Assembly: GCF_014145455.1 (NCBI RefSeq)
Contig: NZ_JACIVB010000051.1
Location: 1 to 64,000, forward strand
Direction: 5' to 3'
From: Limosilactobacillus rudii
GTDB lineage: Bacteria > Bacillota > Bacilli > Lactobacillales > Lactobacillaceae
DNA: 64,000 nucleotides
Made by a program: the position numbers and the translations under genes. The notes under the pieces are model-generated. The model was not told the DNA's origin and did not search any database. It saw only the letters and a program-made list of their open reading frames with translations. Below are positions 7,468-15,914 of this stretch, one piece after another. Every line of letters begins with the position of its first letter. Positions within the stretch are counted from its first letter, which is position 1.

Positions 7468-8053
7468 ATGGAAAATCCATTTAATCCTAGTATTGAGATG
7501 ACATCGAGTATCTTTATAAAGCGTAATTCTTTATCGCAAAAAGCGAATCGCGCTTAACCCGTTAGATGTGGAAAGTATCAAAAATAGCTATTTTCATATT
7601 TTTAAAGAAGCAGGCTATCAGCTGGATATTCCGACGGTGATCTATATGACTAAACAAACAATGGGTTTTGCATACGCCTTTCAGTTATTAGGGTATTGGG
7701 TGTGGAAAACAGCCAGTGAGCAAGGTAACAAGGTAATCACTAAGAAAACAGTTGATAAAATTTTAGATCAATATATTAGTGACCTTTTTCGGAATGTGTA
7801 CTATAAGGTTTATCGCGAAATGACGGAAAAAGAGCGGCAGTTTGTTCAAGCAATGGTTAAAATTGGCCGGCCCAAAGGAAAAGCCCAAGAAATTGGTCAA
7901 AAAATGGACAAAAAACCGGGTTATATTTCGGTTTATCGGCGAAAGTTGATTGATGATCAGATTATCATGCCAGCAAGTTATGGCTACGTTCAGTTTATGT
8001 TACCTTATTTCGATCGCTTTATTGAAGAACAGATAATGTTGGATGAATTTTAA
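7468..8053 (+). pseudogene. AAA-type ATP-binding protein, gutted by internal deletion
   Basis: An ATG at 7468 opens a frame with MENPFNPS, the N-terminus I associate with a family of AAA ATPases, but it ends after 29 residues at 7557. In another frame the end of the same family continues: RKKRIALNPLDVESIKNSYF and then 161 residues of helical C-terminal domain to 8053, with a winged-helix-like PKGKAQEIGQKMDKKPGYISVYRRKLIDD. The Walker A/B core, some 200 residues, is missing. A GTG at 7568 could still start the C-terminal domain, but no good ribosome site precedes it. I regard the locus as a deletion remnant. Confidence 0.72.
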
Positions 8054-8057
8054 CAGC

Positions 8058-8591
8058 TTAAATCAAAACTTTCTTTAAAAAATCAGGCGTCCTTTGATAT
8101 TCAAACTCACTTAATCCTTCTAATGAAATATTCAAGTTATCATAGAGCAGTTCCTTAAATAACGCCATTGTTCCATAAATGTGGTATTTGACTGCGATAA
8201 GCTGGTTGGTCATAAGTTTATCTTGATGGTAATACTTTTTTATTTGCTCTGTAGCTAGGCGAATATTGAATTCATAGATATAGTTGTTGATCGAGTTTTG
8301 TGAATGATCACGGTAGACTTTTTGATAGAACGATTTATGCTTAAGCAACTCTTTAGTTACTTTTAAAACTGCTACGCTAGAATATTCTTGAAAGTCGTGG
8401 ACGCCTTTTTTGAAATCCTGCTCGAAAATCCACGCGACTAAATCATATTTATCACGAAAATGGTTATAGAAAGTTTGTGGGGCTGCATCACAATTTTTGC
8501 AAAGCGTAGTAATGCGAATTTTATCAAAAGTTGTGGTGAGTAGCATTTCTTCTAATGTTTTGGCAAATAATTGTTTGGTATTATTTTTCAT
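8058..8591 (-). CDS. TetR/AcrR family regulator
   Basis: A 177-residue TetR protein. The helix-turn-helix FDKIRITTLCKNCDAAPQTFYNHFRDKYDLVAWIF is clear, and the C-terminal ligand domain has the shape seen in DhaS-type TetR proteins. The start at 8591 has GGAG 6 bp upstream. The earlier ATG at 8603 would place this RBS inside the gene. It is divergent from the NmrA-like oxidoreductase across a 13-bp inverted repeat, so it probably represses that gene and itself. The CKNC pair in the recognition region is unusual and could be redox-sensitive, which is speculation. Confidence 0.82.
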   Translation of the reverse strand: MKNNTKQLFAKTLEEMLLTTTFDKIRITTLCKNCDAAPQTFYNHFRDKYDLVAWIFEQDFKKGVHDFQEYSSVAVLKVTKELLKHKSFYQKVYRDHSQNSINNYIYEFNIRLATEQIKKYYHQDKLMTNQLIAVKYHIYGTMALFKELLYDNLNISLEGLSEFEYQRTPDFLKKVLI

Positions 8592-8613
8592 CGTATTCTC
8601 CATTTTGATATTT

Positions 8614-8648
8614 ATGCTATTTTATCAAGCAAATGGATAAAATAGCAT
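8614..8648. promoter_or_regulatory. TetR operator between divergent genes
   Basis: A perfect inverted repeat with 13-bp arms, ATGCTATTTTATC (8614-8626) and GATAAAATAGCAT (8636-8648), with a 9-bp centre. It lies in the short divergent region and is the only strong dyad there. Confidence 0.75.
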
Positions 8649-8722
8649 TTTTATCTATTATAATCTTGCCAGGACTTCTTATAATTTAAATAACAATATT
8701 ATTTTATCAGGAGGCCATTGTA

Positions 8723-9574
8723 ATGAAGATTATGGTAACAGGTGCGAGTGGTGGCTACGGTCATTACGCAATTAACTATTTACAAAACTTTGCGCCAGCG
8801 GGAACAGAGATTTATGGCTTGGTACGTAGTCAGGAAAAAGCAAACAAGTTAAGTGCTTCCGGTGTTATACCACGAATTGCCGACTATGGTGATTTAGAAT
8901 CGTTGGTTGCAGCTTTTGAGGGAATTGATCGACTACTATTTGTTTCAGTTCCCAATACTGCCTTGCAGCAAAATATTGTCAGCGCAATTGAGCAAAGTGA
9001 GATTAATTATGTAGCATATACTAGTTTGTATGGTTTAGATCACGAAAAGTTTGGTTTAGAGCAAAACCATCGGGCAACAGAAGAAATGATAAGGCAGTTG
9101 GGAATTCGACACACCTTTTTACGGAATAACTGGTACCTAGAAATTGCAGCACCTCAGCTAAAAGCAGCAGTTAAGACAGGAAAGCTTGATTACTTATCTG
9201 AGAATGGCAAGGTTGCGTGGACGCTCAAACGAGAATACGCTGAAGTAGGTGCGCGGGTAATTTTAAGTGACCAGGAGGGTGAGGTCGTTAATTTGGCTGG
9301 GAAACCAGTGACTTATCTGGAATTGGCGCAGGCACTTGCAAAAGCCACGGGTAAAAGAATTACATCTAAAGTAGTTAGTCCTCAAGAATTAATGAATTCA
9401 TTAAGTGCGAGTGGACTTAGCCCCATGGATACCCAACTCAGCTACCTCTATCAGGATTATGCTCGAAAAGGAAATAACGGCGAGGCGCAGGCTGACCCAA
9501 CGGAATTTGAAAAAGTACTAGGACATTCTTTAACGCCATTGCCTGAAGCTGTTAAGAAAGTAATTAATGAATAA
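8723..9574 (+). CDS. NmrA-like NAD(P)H:quinone oxidoreductase (QorB/YtfG type)
   Basis: A 283-residue atypical short-chain dehydrogenase. The N-terminal nucleotide-binding motif is TGASGGYG (residues 6-13). VAYTSLYG, LRNNWYLE and the C-terminal helical substrate domain fit the NmrA/QorB group, which reduces quinones with NAD(P)H. It lacks the classical YxxxK of SDRs in a conserved place, as usual for this group. AGGAGG precedes the ATG. It is divergent from tetR, sharing the 13-bp-arm operator, and stands alone before a terminator. Confidence 0.82.
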   Translation: MKIMVTGASGGYGHYAINYLQNFAPAGTEIYGLVRSQEKANKLSASGVIPRIADYGDLESLVAAFEGIDRLLFVSVPNTALQQNIVSAIEQSEINYVAYTSLYGLDHEKFGLEQNHRATEEMIRQLGIRHTFLRNNWYLEIAAPQLKAAVKTGKLDYLSENGKVAWTLKREYAEVGARVILSDQEGEVVNLAGKPVTYLELAQALAKATGKRITSKVVSPQELMNSLSASGLSPMDTQLSYLYQDYARKGNNGEAQADPTEFEKVLGHSLTPLPEAVKKVINE

Positions 9575-9578
9575 TCAT

Positions 9579-9612
9579 AAAAGTCAGTGGAACAAATTCC
9601 GCTGGCTTTTTA
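9579..9612 (+). terminator. Intrinsic terminator
   Basis: AAAAGTCAGTGG pairs fully (two G-U) with CCGCTGGCTTTT, followed by TT. Confidence 0.8.
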
Positions 9613-9724
9613 AGTGTATTTAATAATTTAAATTAAGCATTTCATAAGCCAATAACAACCACTTAGCGTTTTACACCATAAAATCCACTTTTTTCTTGCT
9701 ATTATGCATAGCGAGGTGAGAGAA

Positions 9725-10564
9725 ATGCTAATTACAACACAGAATTTAACTAAAAAATATGGTAATAAAGTTGCTGTTAATAACTTAAATTTATCAATTC
9801 CGCGAGGCGCATTAGTTGCTTATCTTGGAACAAACGGTGCTGGAAAATCAACAACAATTAAAATGCTGACTGGTTTACTAAGACCATCTACAGGAACAAT
9901 CATTTATGCTAATAATTTGAAAATGGGCGTAGTGTTTCAAGAAAGTGTTCTAGACGATGGACTTACGGTTCAAGAAAATCTTCAAAGTCGTGCTGCCATG
10001 TATCAATCCGTTGAACAATCTTGGATTAAAAAACTTAAAGAGATGATGGGATTAAGTAACTTCTATCAACAAAAATATGGAACACTATCTGGTGGACAAA
10101 AACGACGGGTAGATATTGCACGTGCACTCTTAAATCATCCAGATATATTATTCCTCGATGAACCAACAACGGGTTTAGATATTCAAACAAGAAATGTTAT
10201 TTGGAAACTCTTGAGAAAGTTAAAGCAGGAACAACAATTAACAATTTTTCTGACTACTCATTATTTAGAAGAAGCAAGTAATGCAGAAATGATTTATGTT
10301 CTTGAACACGGAAAAGTACTGGCTCAAGGATCAGCTGATAAATTAATAAAAAATTATGCGGAAAATCAACTTATATTATATTCCATGGATAATGTAAAAA
10401 GTGGACGGAAGATTAAAGCAAATACTTATTTATTAACTGGTATTGATTATCAACAGGCAATTACAATCTTAAATCAGCGCAAAAAACAGCTAGCCAGTTT
10501 TGAATATCGTCATGGTGATCTTAATGACGCATTTATAAACATTACCGGAAAGGAGCTTCAATAA
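9725..10564 (+). CDS. ABC transporter ATP-binding protein (ABC-2 type exporter)
   Basis: A 279-residue ATPase. Walker A GTNGAGKST, signature LSGGQKRR, Walker B ILFLDEPTTGLD and the H-loop TTHYLEEA are all intact. The C-terminal 60 residues are the extension found in drug- and lipid-type exporters. I chose the ATG at 9725, behind GAGGTGAGA; the frame is open from 9704. It overlaps the permease gene by one base. The operon continues with LytTR and DUF3021 genes, a layout in which the membrane protein restrains the LytTR regulator and the exporter is the regulated output. Confidence 0.9.
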   Translation: MLITTQNLTKKYGNKVAVNNLNLSIPRGALVAYLGTNGAGKSTTIKMLTGLLRPSTGTIIYANNLKMGVVFQESVLDDGLTVQENLQSRAAMYQSVEQSWIKKLKEMMGLSNFYQQKYGTLSGGQKRRVDIARALLNHPDILFLDEPTTGLDIQTRNVIWKLLRKLKQEQQLTIFLTTHYLEEASNAEMIYVLEHGKVLAQGSADKLIKNYAENQLILYSMDNVKSGRKIKANTYLLTGIDYQQAITILNQRKKQLASFEYRHGDLNDAFINITGKELQ

Positions 10565-11403
10565 TGAATGCTTTAATCAAAAGAAACCTTAAATTATACT
10601 TTCGTAATCGTGTGGGAGCAGTCATGTCACTTTTAGGTGCTTTAATTGCTTTCTTTATCTACATTGGTTTCTTGAAAGAAAATCTTGTCCAACAGTGGAA
10701 TGATATTTCTCATGCCAAGCGAATTTTAGATGCTTGGATGATGGGCGGAATTTTAACAATTGCTCAGGTAACAACAGCTTTCGGTGCACTAGGACAATTG
10801 GTCAATGACCGTGAATCGAATCGTTATCGTGACTTTGAGATTACTTCAGTATCACAATCTAAATTAGCTCTTAGCTATTTTATTAGTACTTTTCTTATTA
10901 GCTTTATTATGCAAATTGTAGCCCTTATTGTGATGGCAGTTTACTTTCAATTAACAGATAGCTTAACTATCAGTTTTCGGCAAGGAATTTGGTTATTATT
11001 AATTGCGGTTTTAGGAACATTAGTCGCAACGGTTTTTTGCCAAATTATTGTAGAATTTATTCCTAGTCATATTGTTTTTAATCGAATATCTGCAATTATC
11101 GGTACCGGGATTGGCTTTGCCATTGCAACCTACATGCCATTAGGAACCTTACCTAAGTTTGGTCGACATTTAGTAAAGGTATTTCCAAGCTCATATATTG
11201 CCAGTAGTATGAGAAATATCTTAATTGATAATCAAATTCCGCAAAATATCCGTTCAATGTTGAATGAGTATCTTGGTGTAAAAATGGTAATTTCACAGCA
11301 TTCACTCAGTCTGCTCCAAAATCTAACCCTTGTTGCTGTAATGACTTTTATAGGCCTTAGTTTGCTGATTTTCATTAATAAGCTAAAATATAAGCAATAT
11401 TAA
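10564..11403 (+). CDS. ABC-2 family permease
   Basis: A 279-residue integral membrane protein with six predicted helices. The first is around GAVMSLLGALIAFFIYIGFL, then two near residues 60-80 and 100-130, two in the LLIAVLGTLVATVF and FNRISAIIGTGIGFAI region, and a last one at the C-terminus. It forms the channel for the ATPase immediately upstream; the TAATG overlap implies coupled translation. The substrate is unknown; relatives export antibiotics, lantibiotic-like peptides or lipids. An 18-bp gap leads to the LytTR gene. Confidence 0.87.
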   Translation: MNALIKRNLKLYFRNRVGAVMSLLGALIAFFIYIGFLKENLVQQWNDISHAKRILDAWMMGGILTIAQVTTAFGALGQLVNDRESNRYRDFEITSVSQSKLALSYFISTFLISFIMQIVALIVMAVYFQLTDSLTISFRQGIWLLLIAVLGTLVATVFCQIIVEFIPSHIVFNRISAIIGTGIGFAIATYMPLGTLPKFGRHLVKVFPSSYIASSMRNILIDNQIPQNIRSMLNEYLGVKMVISQHSLSLLQNLTLVAVMTFIGLSLLIFINKLKYKQY

Positions 11404-11421
11404 ACTTTTGGGAGGTTTATA

Positions 11422-11874
11422 GTGAAGATTAAGTTTGAGTCAACTGACTTAACATCAGATAAAATTGAAGTAATTATTAAAAGCCAATCTCGTTCAGCGC
11501 GGGTTGAAAAACTACTTAATTATCTACAAAAGTTTGAGAAAAAGCAGAGTGATAATATCCCGATTAAAGCTGATGATCGAGTATTGATTATTAAGTCTAC
11601 TGAGTTAATTATGGTAGAAGTTAATCAGAATGAACTTTCATTTTTCACTGAAACCCAATTAATAAAATCAGTTGGAAAATTAAAAGATATTCGCTTACGC
11701 TTAAATTTACCTAATTTTATTCAAATATCACGTTTTGCCATTATTAATATGAACTACCTGCAATCAATTGAAAGTGGATTTTCTGGAACTTTAGTCGCAA
11801 GATTAAAAGGTAATGTCAAAACAACGGTTAGTAGACGATATGTACCAATTATTAAACAATATCTCAACTTGTAG
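11422..11874 (+). CDS. LytTR family DNA-binding protein
   Basis: A 150-residue stand-alone LytTR regulator without a receiver domain, starting at GTG behind GGGAGG. The LytTR beta-sheet fold is seen in IKADDRVLIIKSTELIMVEV, the helix LKDIRLRLNLPNFIQISRFAIINMNYL and the C-terminal RRYVPIIKQYL. It is encoded 9 bp ahead of a DUF3021 membrane protein, which makes it one of the LytTR regulatory systems known from streptococci (HdrRM, BrsRM), in which the membrane partner inhibits the regulator. It likely controls the upstream ABC genes. I could not find a confident pair of LytTR repeats in the promoter. Confidence 0.85.
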   Translation: MKIKFESTDLTSDKIEVIIKSQSRSARVEKLLNYLQKFEKKQSDNIPIKADDRVLIIKSTELIMVEVNQNELSFFTETQLIKSVGKLKDIRLRLNLPNFIQISRFAIINMNYLQSIESGFSGTLVARLKGNVKTTVSRRYVPIIKQYLNL

Positions 11875-11883
11875 GGTGGTTCA

Positions 11884-12261
11884 ATGATGAAAATAATGAT
11901 TAATAGATTTTTAAAGGGGCTAGTGATCGGCGCGACAACATACCTAGTATTTATAACATTTCACTTTCAAAATACATTACCGACAGTTTTCAATACGGTA
12001 AGCGTAATGATTATTAGTGGGTTAATTGGGATTGCAACGGTGGTATTTAAAACTGATATTAACTATTTTTTAGCAATACTCATTCACTTTTTAACTACAT
12101 CAGTTTTGGTAGGAATAATGATGTTTTTAAACCATTGGCAAATAGGTTGGCAATCGGTATTGCTGGTTGTTCTGACTTATGTGATTGTTTGGATTATTAT
12201 GCGTTTACAGCAATTGCAAGATGTTCGTAAAATTAATGCACGACTAAATCAACGTAAATAG
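11884..12261 (+). CDS. DUF3021 membrane protein, presumed LytTR inhibitor
   Basis: A 125-residue protein with four hydrophobic segments (residues about 12-30, 37-55, 62-80 and 90-107) and a basic C-terminal tail (DVRKINARLNQRK). Its length and fold match DUF3021, the usual partner encoded after a LytTR gene. In studied pairs it holds the regulator inactive at the membrane. GGGTGG stands 4 bp before the first of two ATGs. The gene is the last of the four-gene unit before the GNAT gene, from which it is separated by 16 bp. Confidence 0.8.
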   Translation: MMKIMINRFLKGLVIGATTYLVFITFHFQNTLPTVFNTVSVMIISGLIGIATVVFKTDINYFLAILIHFLTTSVLVGIMMFLNHWQIGWQSVLLVVLTYVIVWIIMRLQQLQDVRKINARLNQRK

Positions 12262-12277
12262 AATTGAGGTTTAAATA

Positions 12278-12718
12278 ATGCAAATCCAAGAGCTATCCAC
12301 CATCACCGACCAAGAAATGAACCAGTTAATCAACGTTTGGGAGAGTGCTGTCACTGCCACCCATCATTTTCTAACTAATACAGAGATCCAAAAGATTAAG
12401 CAATATGTTCCTCAGGCTTTTCGCGGAGTTGAGCACCTAATAGTAGCTATGCAAGACAACCAAATTAAGGGACTGATGGGGGTTAACGGGACGAAACTTG
12501 AAATGCTGTTTGTTGATAATAATGAACGTGGTCATGGAATTGGGACCAAGTTGCTTAGCTTAGGAATGAAAAAGTATCATGTTAATGAATTAGCAGTAAA
12601 TGAGCAAAATCCTGCTGCCCGGGGCTTTTATGAGCATATGGGGTTTAAGGTGGTTTCTCGTTCACCACTTGATGATCAGGGGAACCCGTATCCAATTTTG
12701 AAGATGCGACAAATTTAG
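12278..12718 (+). CDS. GNAT family N-acetyltransferase (YjaB-like)
   Basis: A 146-residue GNAT enzyme. The ATHHFL segment (residues about 28-33), the acetyl-CoA loop NNERGHGIGTKLLSLG and the C-terminal NEQNPAARGFYEHMGFKV define the YjaB-like subgroup. The acceptor is unknown. Only 16 bp separate it from the DUF3021 gene, and a terminator follows it, so it may be the last gene of the ABC-LytTR operon. Its base composition is slightly less AT-rich than that of the exporter genes, so the grouping may be recent. Confidence 0.8.
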   Translation: MQIQELSTITDQEMNQLINVWESAVTATHHFLTNTEIQKIKQYVPQAFRGVEHLIVAMQDNQIKGLMGVNGTKLEMLFVDNNERGHGIGTKLLSLGMKKYHVNELAVNEQNPAARGFYEHMGFKVVSRSPLDDQGNPYPILKMRQI

Positions 12719-12742
12719 TGAATTTGACGTTTATAAAAAATG

Positions 12743-12775
12743 AATGGTCCACTTTGCTGTTAGTGGGCCATTTTG
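12743..12775 (+). terminator. Intrinsic terminator
   Basis: AATGGTCCACT pairs with AGTGGGCCATT, followed by TT. Confidence 0.82.
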
Positions 12776-12931
12776 ATGCTTCATTAGTTCTAAATTAATT
12801 TCATCTTCATATCGGTTAAGCCAAAAGTTTAAAGTTACTTTTACACTTTTTAAAAATAACGATGCTATGTAAAAGTAATTTCAAACCAATATTTTATAAG
12901 CCGCCTTAAAAGATACGCTTAGTCTGAGTTA

Positions 12932-13792
12932 CTATTTAGGCCAAACATTAACTAACTTTTTTGCCAATGGAGCGACTATGTTCCGTTGGCTTTTTAAATA
13001 GGCAGCATAGAAAGTCATTGTGGCGGCATCATTAGTAATCGAAATTTTGACAGTATCGTTAGTATCATAAGTTTCACTTGGATTAGTGATATTGGTGGTG
13101 AAAAAAGGGAAGTTCGTATATTTGGTTAATTCCTGCATTGAATCATATTCAGTTTGGTAAAGAAACTTCGCATTTGGAATATTATCTTGAATGATTTGTT
13201 TCCACGGGCCGATTTCATTGAGGACGACAAAACTAAGTCCGGTCAATTCTTTAAAGGTGACCTGTTGCTGGTTAGCTAGGTACATGAATTGGTCAAGATT
13301 GACGTAGAGTTGTTCCTGACCAAGATAGCGTGATTCAATGTGGTCGGTTTGGATTTCCCGATTGGTAATGATGAGTGAATACTGGTGGTTAAGTAAGGCT
13401 GGTTCAACTTGATTGATATCAAATAGTTTTTGATTTAGGTCAATATTAGCAGTTAATGAAGCTTTATTATCGTTAATTACAATCTGCGGTCCAGGAGCAA
13501 TACTGGCAATTTTAATAACTTTCTGGGTGTAGGCGTAGTTGCGAATATCAGTTACAAATTGCCGGTTAGTGTCTAAGACGAGCTGAGCCTTTTTAGCTGC
13601 TAACTTACCAGCCTTGGTCAATGAAATTTTATTTGGTTGACGATCAAATAATTTAACCCCTAATTCATCTTCGAGCTTCTGCATTCCACGGGTAACAGTT
13701 GGCTGGGTGATCATTAATTTTTCCGCGGTTTTAGCAAGGGTCTTTGTTTCAGCAAAAGTGACTAATTCTTCTAATAGGTAATTATCGATCAT
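12932..13792 (-). CDS. LysR family transcriptional regulator
   Basis: A 286-residue LysR protein. The winged helix TLAKTAEKLMITQPTVTRGMQKLEDELGVKLFDR lies at residues 18-51, followed by the linker helix and a two-lobed effector domain. RBS GAGGAA. It is transcribed away from the tandem aldo/keto reductases at 13916, and the 120-bp divergent region is where a LysR protein normally binds. It is therefore the probable activator or repressor of those reductases. The effector cannot be read from the sequence. Confidence 0.87.
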   Translation of the reverse strand: MIDNYLLEELVTFAETKTLAKTAEKLMITQPTVTRGMQKLEDELGVKLFDRQPNKISLTKAGKLAAKKAQLVLDTNRQFVTDIRNYAYTQKVIKIASIAPGPQIVINDNKASLTANIDLNQKLFDINQVEPALLNHQYSLIITNREIQTDHIESRYLGQEQLYVNLDQFMYLANQQQVTFKELTGLSFVVLNEIGPWKQIIQDNIPNAKFLYQTEYDSMQELTKYTNFPFFTTNITNPSETYDTNDTVKISITNDAATMTFYAAYLKSQRNIVAPLAKKLVNVWPK

Positions 13793-13915
13793 AATGCTTC
13801 CTCACTTCTAGTATACGTTATGTGTATGCTAGCATAGAGTTAAAGTAATTTTCAATGAAAGAGGATACGGTTATGATATAGACAATCACAAAGCAAACGA
13901 AAGGAAGCATATAGA

Positions 13916-14797
13916 ATGACAGTTAATGTTTCAACCGTAAAATTAAATAATGGCATTGAAATGCCGACACTTGGGTTTGGTGTTTTCCAAGTACCAGACC
14001 TTAATGAAGCAGAAAAAGCAGTTACTGAAGCTATTGAAACAGGATACCGTTTAATTGATACAGCTGCCGCATACCAAAATGAAGAAGCAGTTGGTAAGGC
14101 AATCAAGAATAGTTCTGTTAATCGTGATGATATTTTTGTTACTTCTAAGCTGTGGGTTTCGGATTTCAACTACGAACGGGCTAAAAAGGGAATCGATACT
14201 TCTCTTCAAAAACTTGGCCTTGATTACATGGACCTTTATCTTCTTCACCAACCATATGGTGACACAATGGGGGCTTGGCGGGCATTAGAAGAAGCCCAAA
14301 AGGAGGGTAAGATCCGTGCAATTGGTGTTTCTAACTTTTACGCTGATCAATTACAAGATTTAATGCTCACAATGCCAGTTAAGCCAGCTTTGAACCAAAT
14401 CGAAGTTAACCCGTGGTATCAACAAGATGCCGAAGTGAAATTTGCGCAAAGCCAAGATGTCCGGGTTGAAGCGTGGGCACCATTTGCGGAAGGCAAGTAT
14501 GATATTTTCAAGAATGAAACGATTGCGGAAATTGCTGCTAAATACGGTAAGAGTAATGGTCAAATCATTCTTCGCTGGTTACTCCAACGCGGGATTACAG
14601 TTATTCCAAAGTCCGTTCACCAAAAACGGATGGCAGAAAATATCGATGTTTTTGACTTTGAATTGACTGCTGATGACATGAAGAAGATGGCTAGTTTGGA
14701 CAAAAATGAAAGCCAATTCTTTGACCACCGTGATCCGGTCACCATTGAACAAATCTTTGGTTCTAGCTTGCAACAAGTAAAAGACAGTGAAAAATAA
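13916..14797 (+). CDS. Aldo/keto reductase
   Basis: A 293-residue NADPH-dependent aldo/keto reductase with a TIM-barrel fold. The catalytic tetrad is present: Asp in GYRLIDTAAAY, Tyr of the same AAAYQNE segment, Lys in FVTSKLW and His in YLLHQPYG. The cofactor signature IPKSVHQKRMAEN is near the C-terminus. It belongs to the group resembling 2,5-diketo-gluconate reductase or methylglyoxal reductase. RBS AAAGGA. It is followed after 17 bp by a second reductase gene, so the two form an operon. Confidence 0.9.
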   Translation: MTVNVSTVKLNNGIEMPTLGFGVFQVPDLNEAEKAVTEAIETGYRLIDTAAAYQNEEAVGKAIKNSSVNRDDIFVTSKLWVSDFNYERAKKGIDTSLQKLGLDYMDLYLLHQPYGDTMGAWRALEEAQKEGKIRAIGVSNFYADQLQDLMLTMPVKPALNQIEVNPWYQQDAEVKFAQSQDVRVEAWAPFAEGKYDIFKNETIAEIAAKYGKSNGQIILRWLLQRGITVIPKSVHQKRMAENIDVFDFELTADDMKKMASLDKNESQFFDHRDPVTIEQIFGSSLQQVKDSEK

Positions 14798-14814
14798 TTA
14801 GGAGGTAATTGCTA

Positions 14815-15678
14815 ATGGCTAATATTCCAACATTTAAACTCAACGATGGTAATGAAATTCCTTCATTTGGTTTCGGAACTTTCCAAATTCCAGCAGACGG
14901 TTCAACTTATAAAGCAGTCAAGGATGCTTTAGCTGCTGGTTACCGCCATATTGATACCGCAACGGCTTACTTTAATGAACAAGAAGTTGGGAAGGCAATT
15001 AAGGATAGTGAGATCCCACGTGACCAAATTTGGGTGACTTCAAAGCTCTGGTTACAGGACTATGCTTATGAAGATGCTAAGAAGGCCATTGATCTTTCAT
15101 TAAAGAAACTTGGCTTAGACTATGTTGACCTCTACTTAATCCACCAACCATACGGCAAGGTTGCTGAGGCCTGGAAAGCCATGGAAGAAGCACAAAAGGC
15201 TGGTAAGATTCGTTCTATCGGTGTTTCCAATATGACACCAAAACTTTGGAATAAGTTTGTGCCAGACTTTGATGTGATGCCAGCAGTTAACCAAGTTGAA
15301 TTCAACCCATACTTCCAACAAAAGGAACTTCGCAAGATTATGGCTGAAAATGGAGTTGCCCTTGAAGCGTGGGCACCACTTGGTCAAGGTAATGCTGATT
15401 TATTTAAGGAACCAGTTATTACTAAGATGGCGGAAAAGTACGGTAAGGATGCTGGACAAATTATCCTCCGTTTTGAACACCAAGAAGGCGTAATTGTCTT
15501 TCCTAAATCAGTTCATGAGGCTCGGATTAAGAGTAATCAAGATATCTTTGATTTTGAATTGAACTCTGCGGAAATGGACCAAATGCGCGCTCTTGATAAG
15601 GGCAAGGGTCAACATGATCCTGATGCACCGGGCGTTGAAGAAATGCTTAGTGCATACGATGTTCACGCAAACGATTAG
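14815..15678 (+). CDS. Aldo/keto reductase, tandem paralogue
   Basis: A 287-residue enzyme, clearly homologous to its upstream neighbour. The tetrad is Asp and Tyr in HIDTATAYFNE, Lys in VTSKLWLQD and His in LYLIHQPYGK; the cofactor motif is FPKSVHEARIKSN. The start at 14815 is set by AGGAGG 9 bp upstream; a TTG at 14809 is too close to it. Duplicated reductases in one operon suggest a broad aldehyde or dicarbonyl clearance role. A hairpin with T-run follows. Confidence 0.9.
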   Translation: MANIPTFKLNDGNEIPSFGFGTFQIPADGSTYKAVKDALAAGYRHIDTATAYFNEQEVGKAIKDSEIPRDQIWVTSKLWLQDYAYEDAKKAIDLSLKKLGLDYVDLYLIHQPYGKVAEAWKAMEEAQKAGKIRSIGVSNMTPKLWNKFVPDFDVMPAVNQVEFNPYFQQKELRKIMAENGVALEAWAPLGQGNADLFKEPVITKMAEKYGKDAGQIILRFEHQEGVIVFPKSVHEARIKSNQDIFDFELNSAEMDQMRALDKGKGQHDPDAPGVEEMLSAYDVHAND

Positions 15679-15688
15679 TTAGAAAACG

Positions 15689-15716
15689 AGCGGGCGTTAA
15701 TGCCTGCTTTTTATTT
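15689..15716 (+). terminator. Intrinsic terminator of the tandem reductase operon
   Basis: AGCGGGC pairs with GCCTGCT (one G-U), followed by TTTTATTT. Confidence 0.75.
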
Positions 15717-15822
15717 AGCATTAACCTATAATTAAAACTACTTTAGCTTTTTACCATCTTCTGAAATGTTGTCAGCGCCTTTAAGATAATAATCAGAAAT
15801 TATCACAAAGGAAGTGGCTAAT

Positions 15823-15900
15823 ATGATTCATCAAATAATTGTAATCGCACTTTTACTATTAATTTTGAATTTTATTATTAGCGGGCCGGAAATTAAGTAA
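15823..15900 (+). CDS. Small membrane peptide, 25 residues
   Basis: An ATG behind AAAGGAAG opens a 25-codon frame ending in TAA. The peptide has a short polar start (MIHQ), one hydrophobic span of about 15 residues (IIVIALLLLILNFII) and the tail SGPEIK. It ends 14 bp before the DMT transporter gene with no terminator between, so it is co-transcribed with it. It could be a small subunit or stabiliser of that transporter or a leader peptide. The family is not recognised. RBS quality and operon position are the main support. Confidence 0.55.
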   Translation: MIHQIIVIALLLLILNFIISGPEIK

Positions 15901-15914
15901 AGGAAGATGATAAA

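Noticed and set aside
9650-9724. LytTR direct repeats (ACCACTTAG, TCCACTTTT) in the ABC promoter
   Set aside because: The spacing (26 bp start to start) does not fit the usual 21-22 bp and the match is weak.
14051-14776. Several open frames on both strands within the aldo/keto reductase genes
   Set aside because: They are shadows of the real reductase frame, with no RBS and no recognisable protein.
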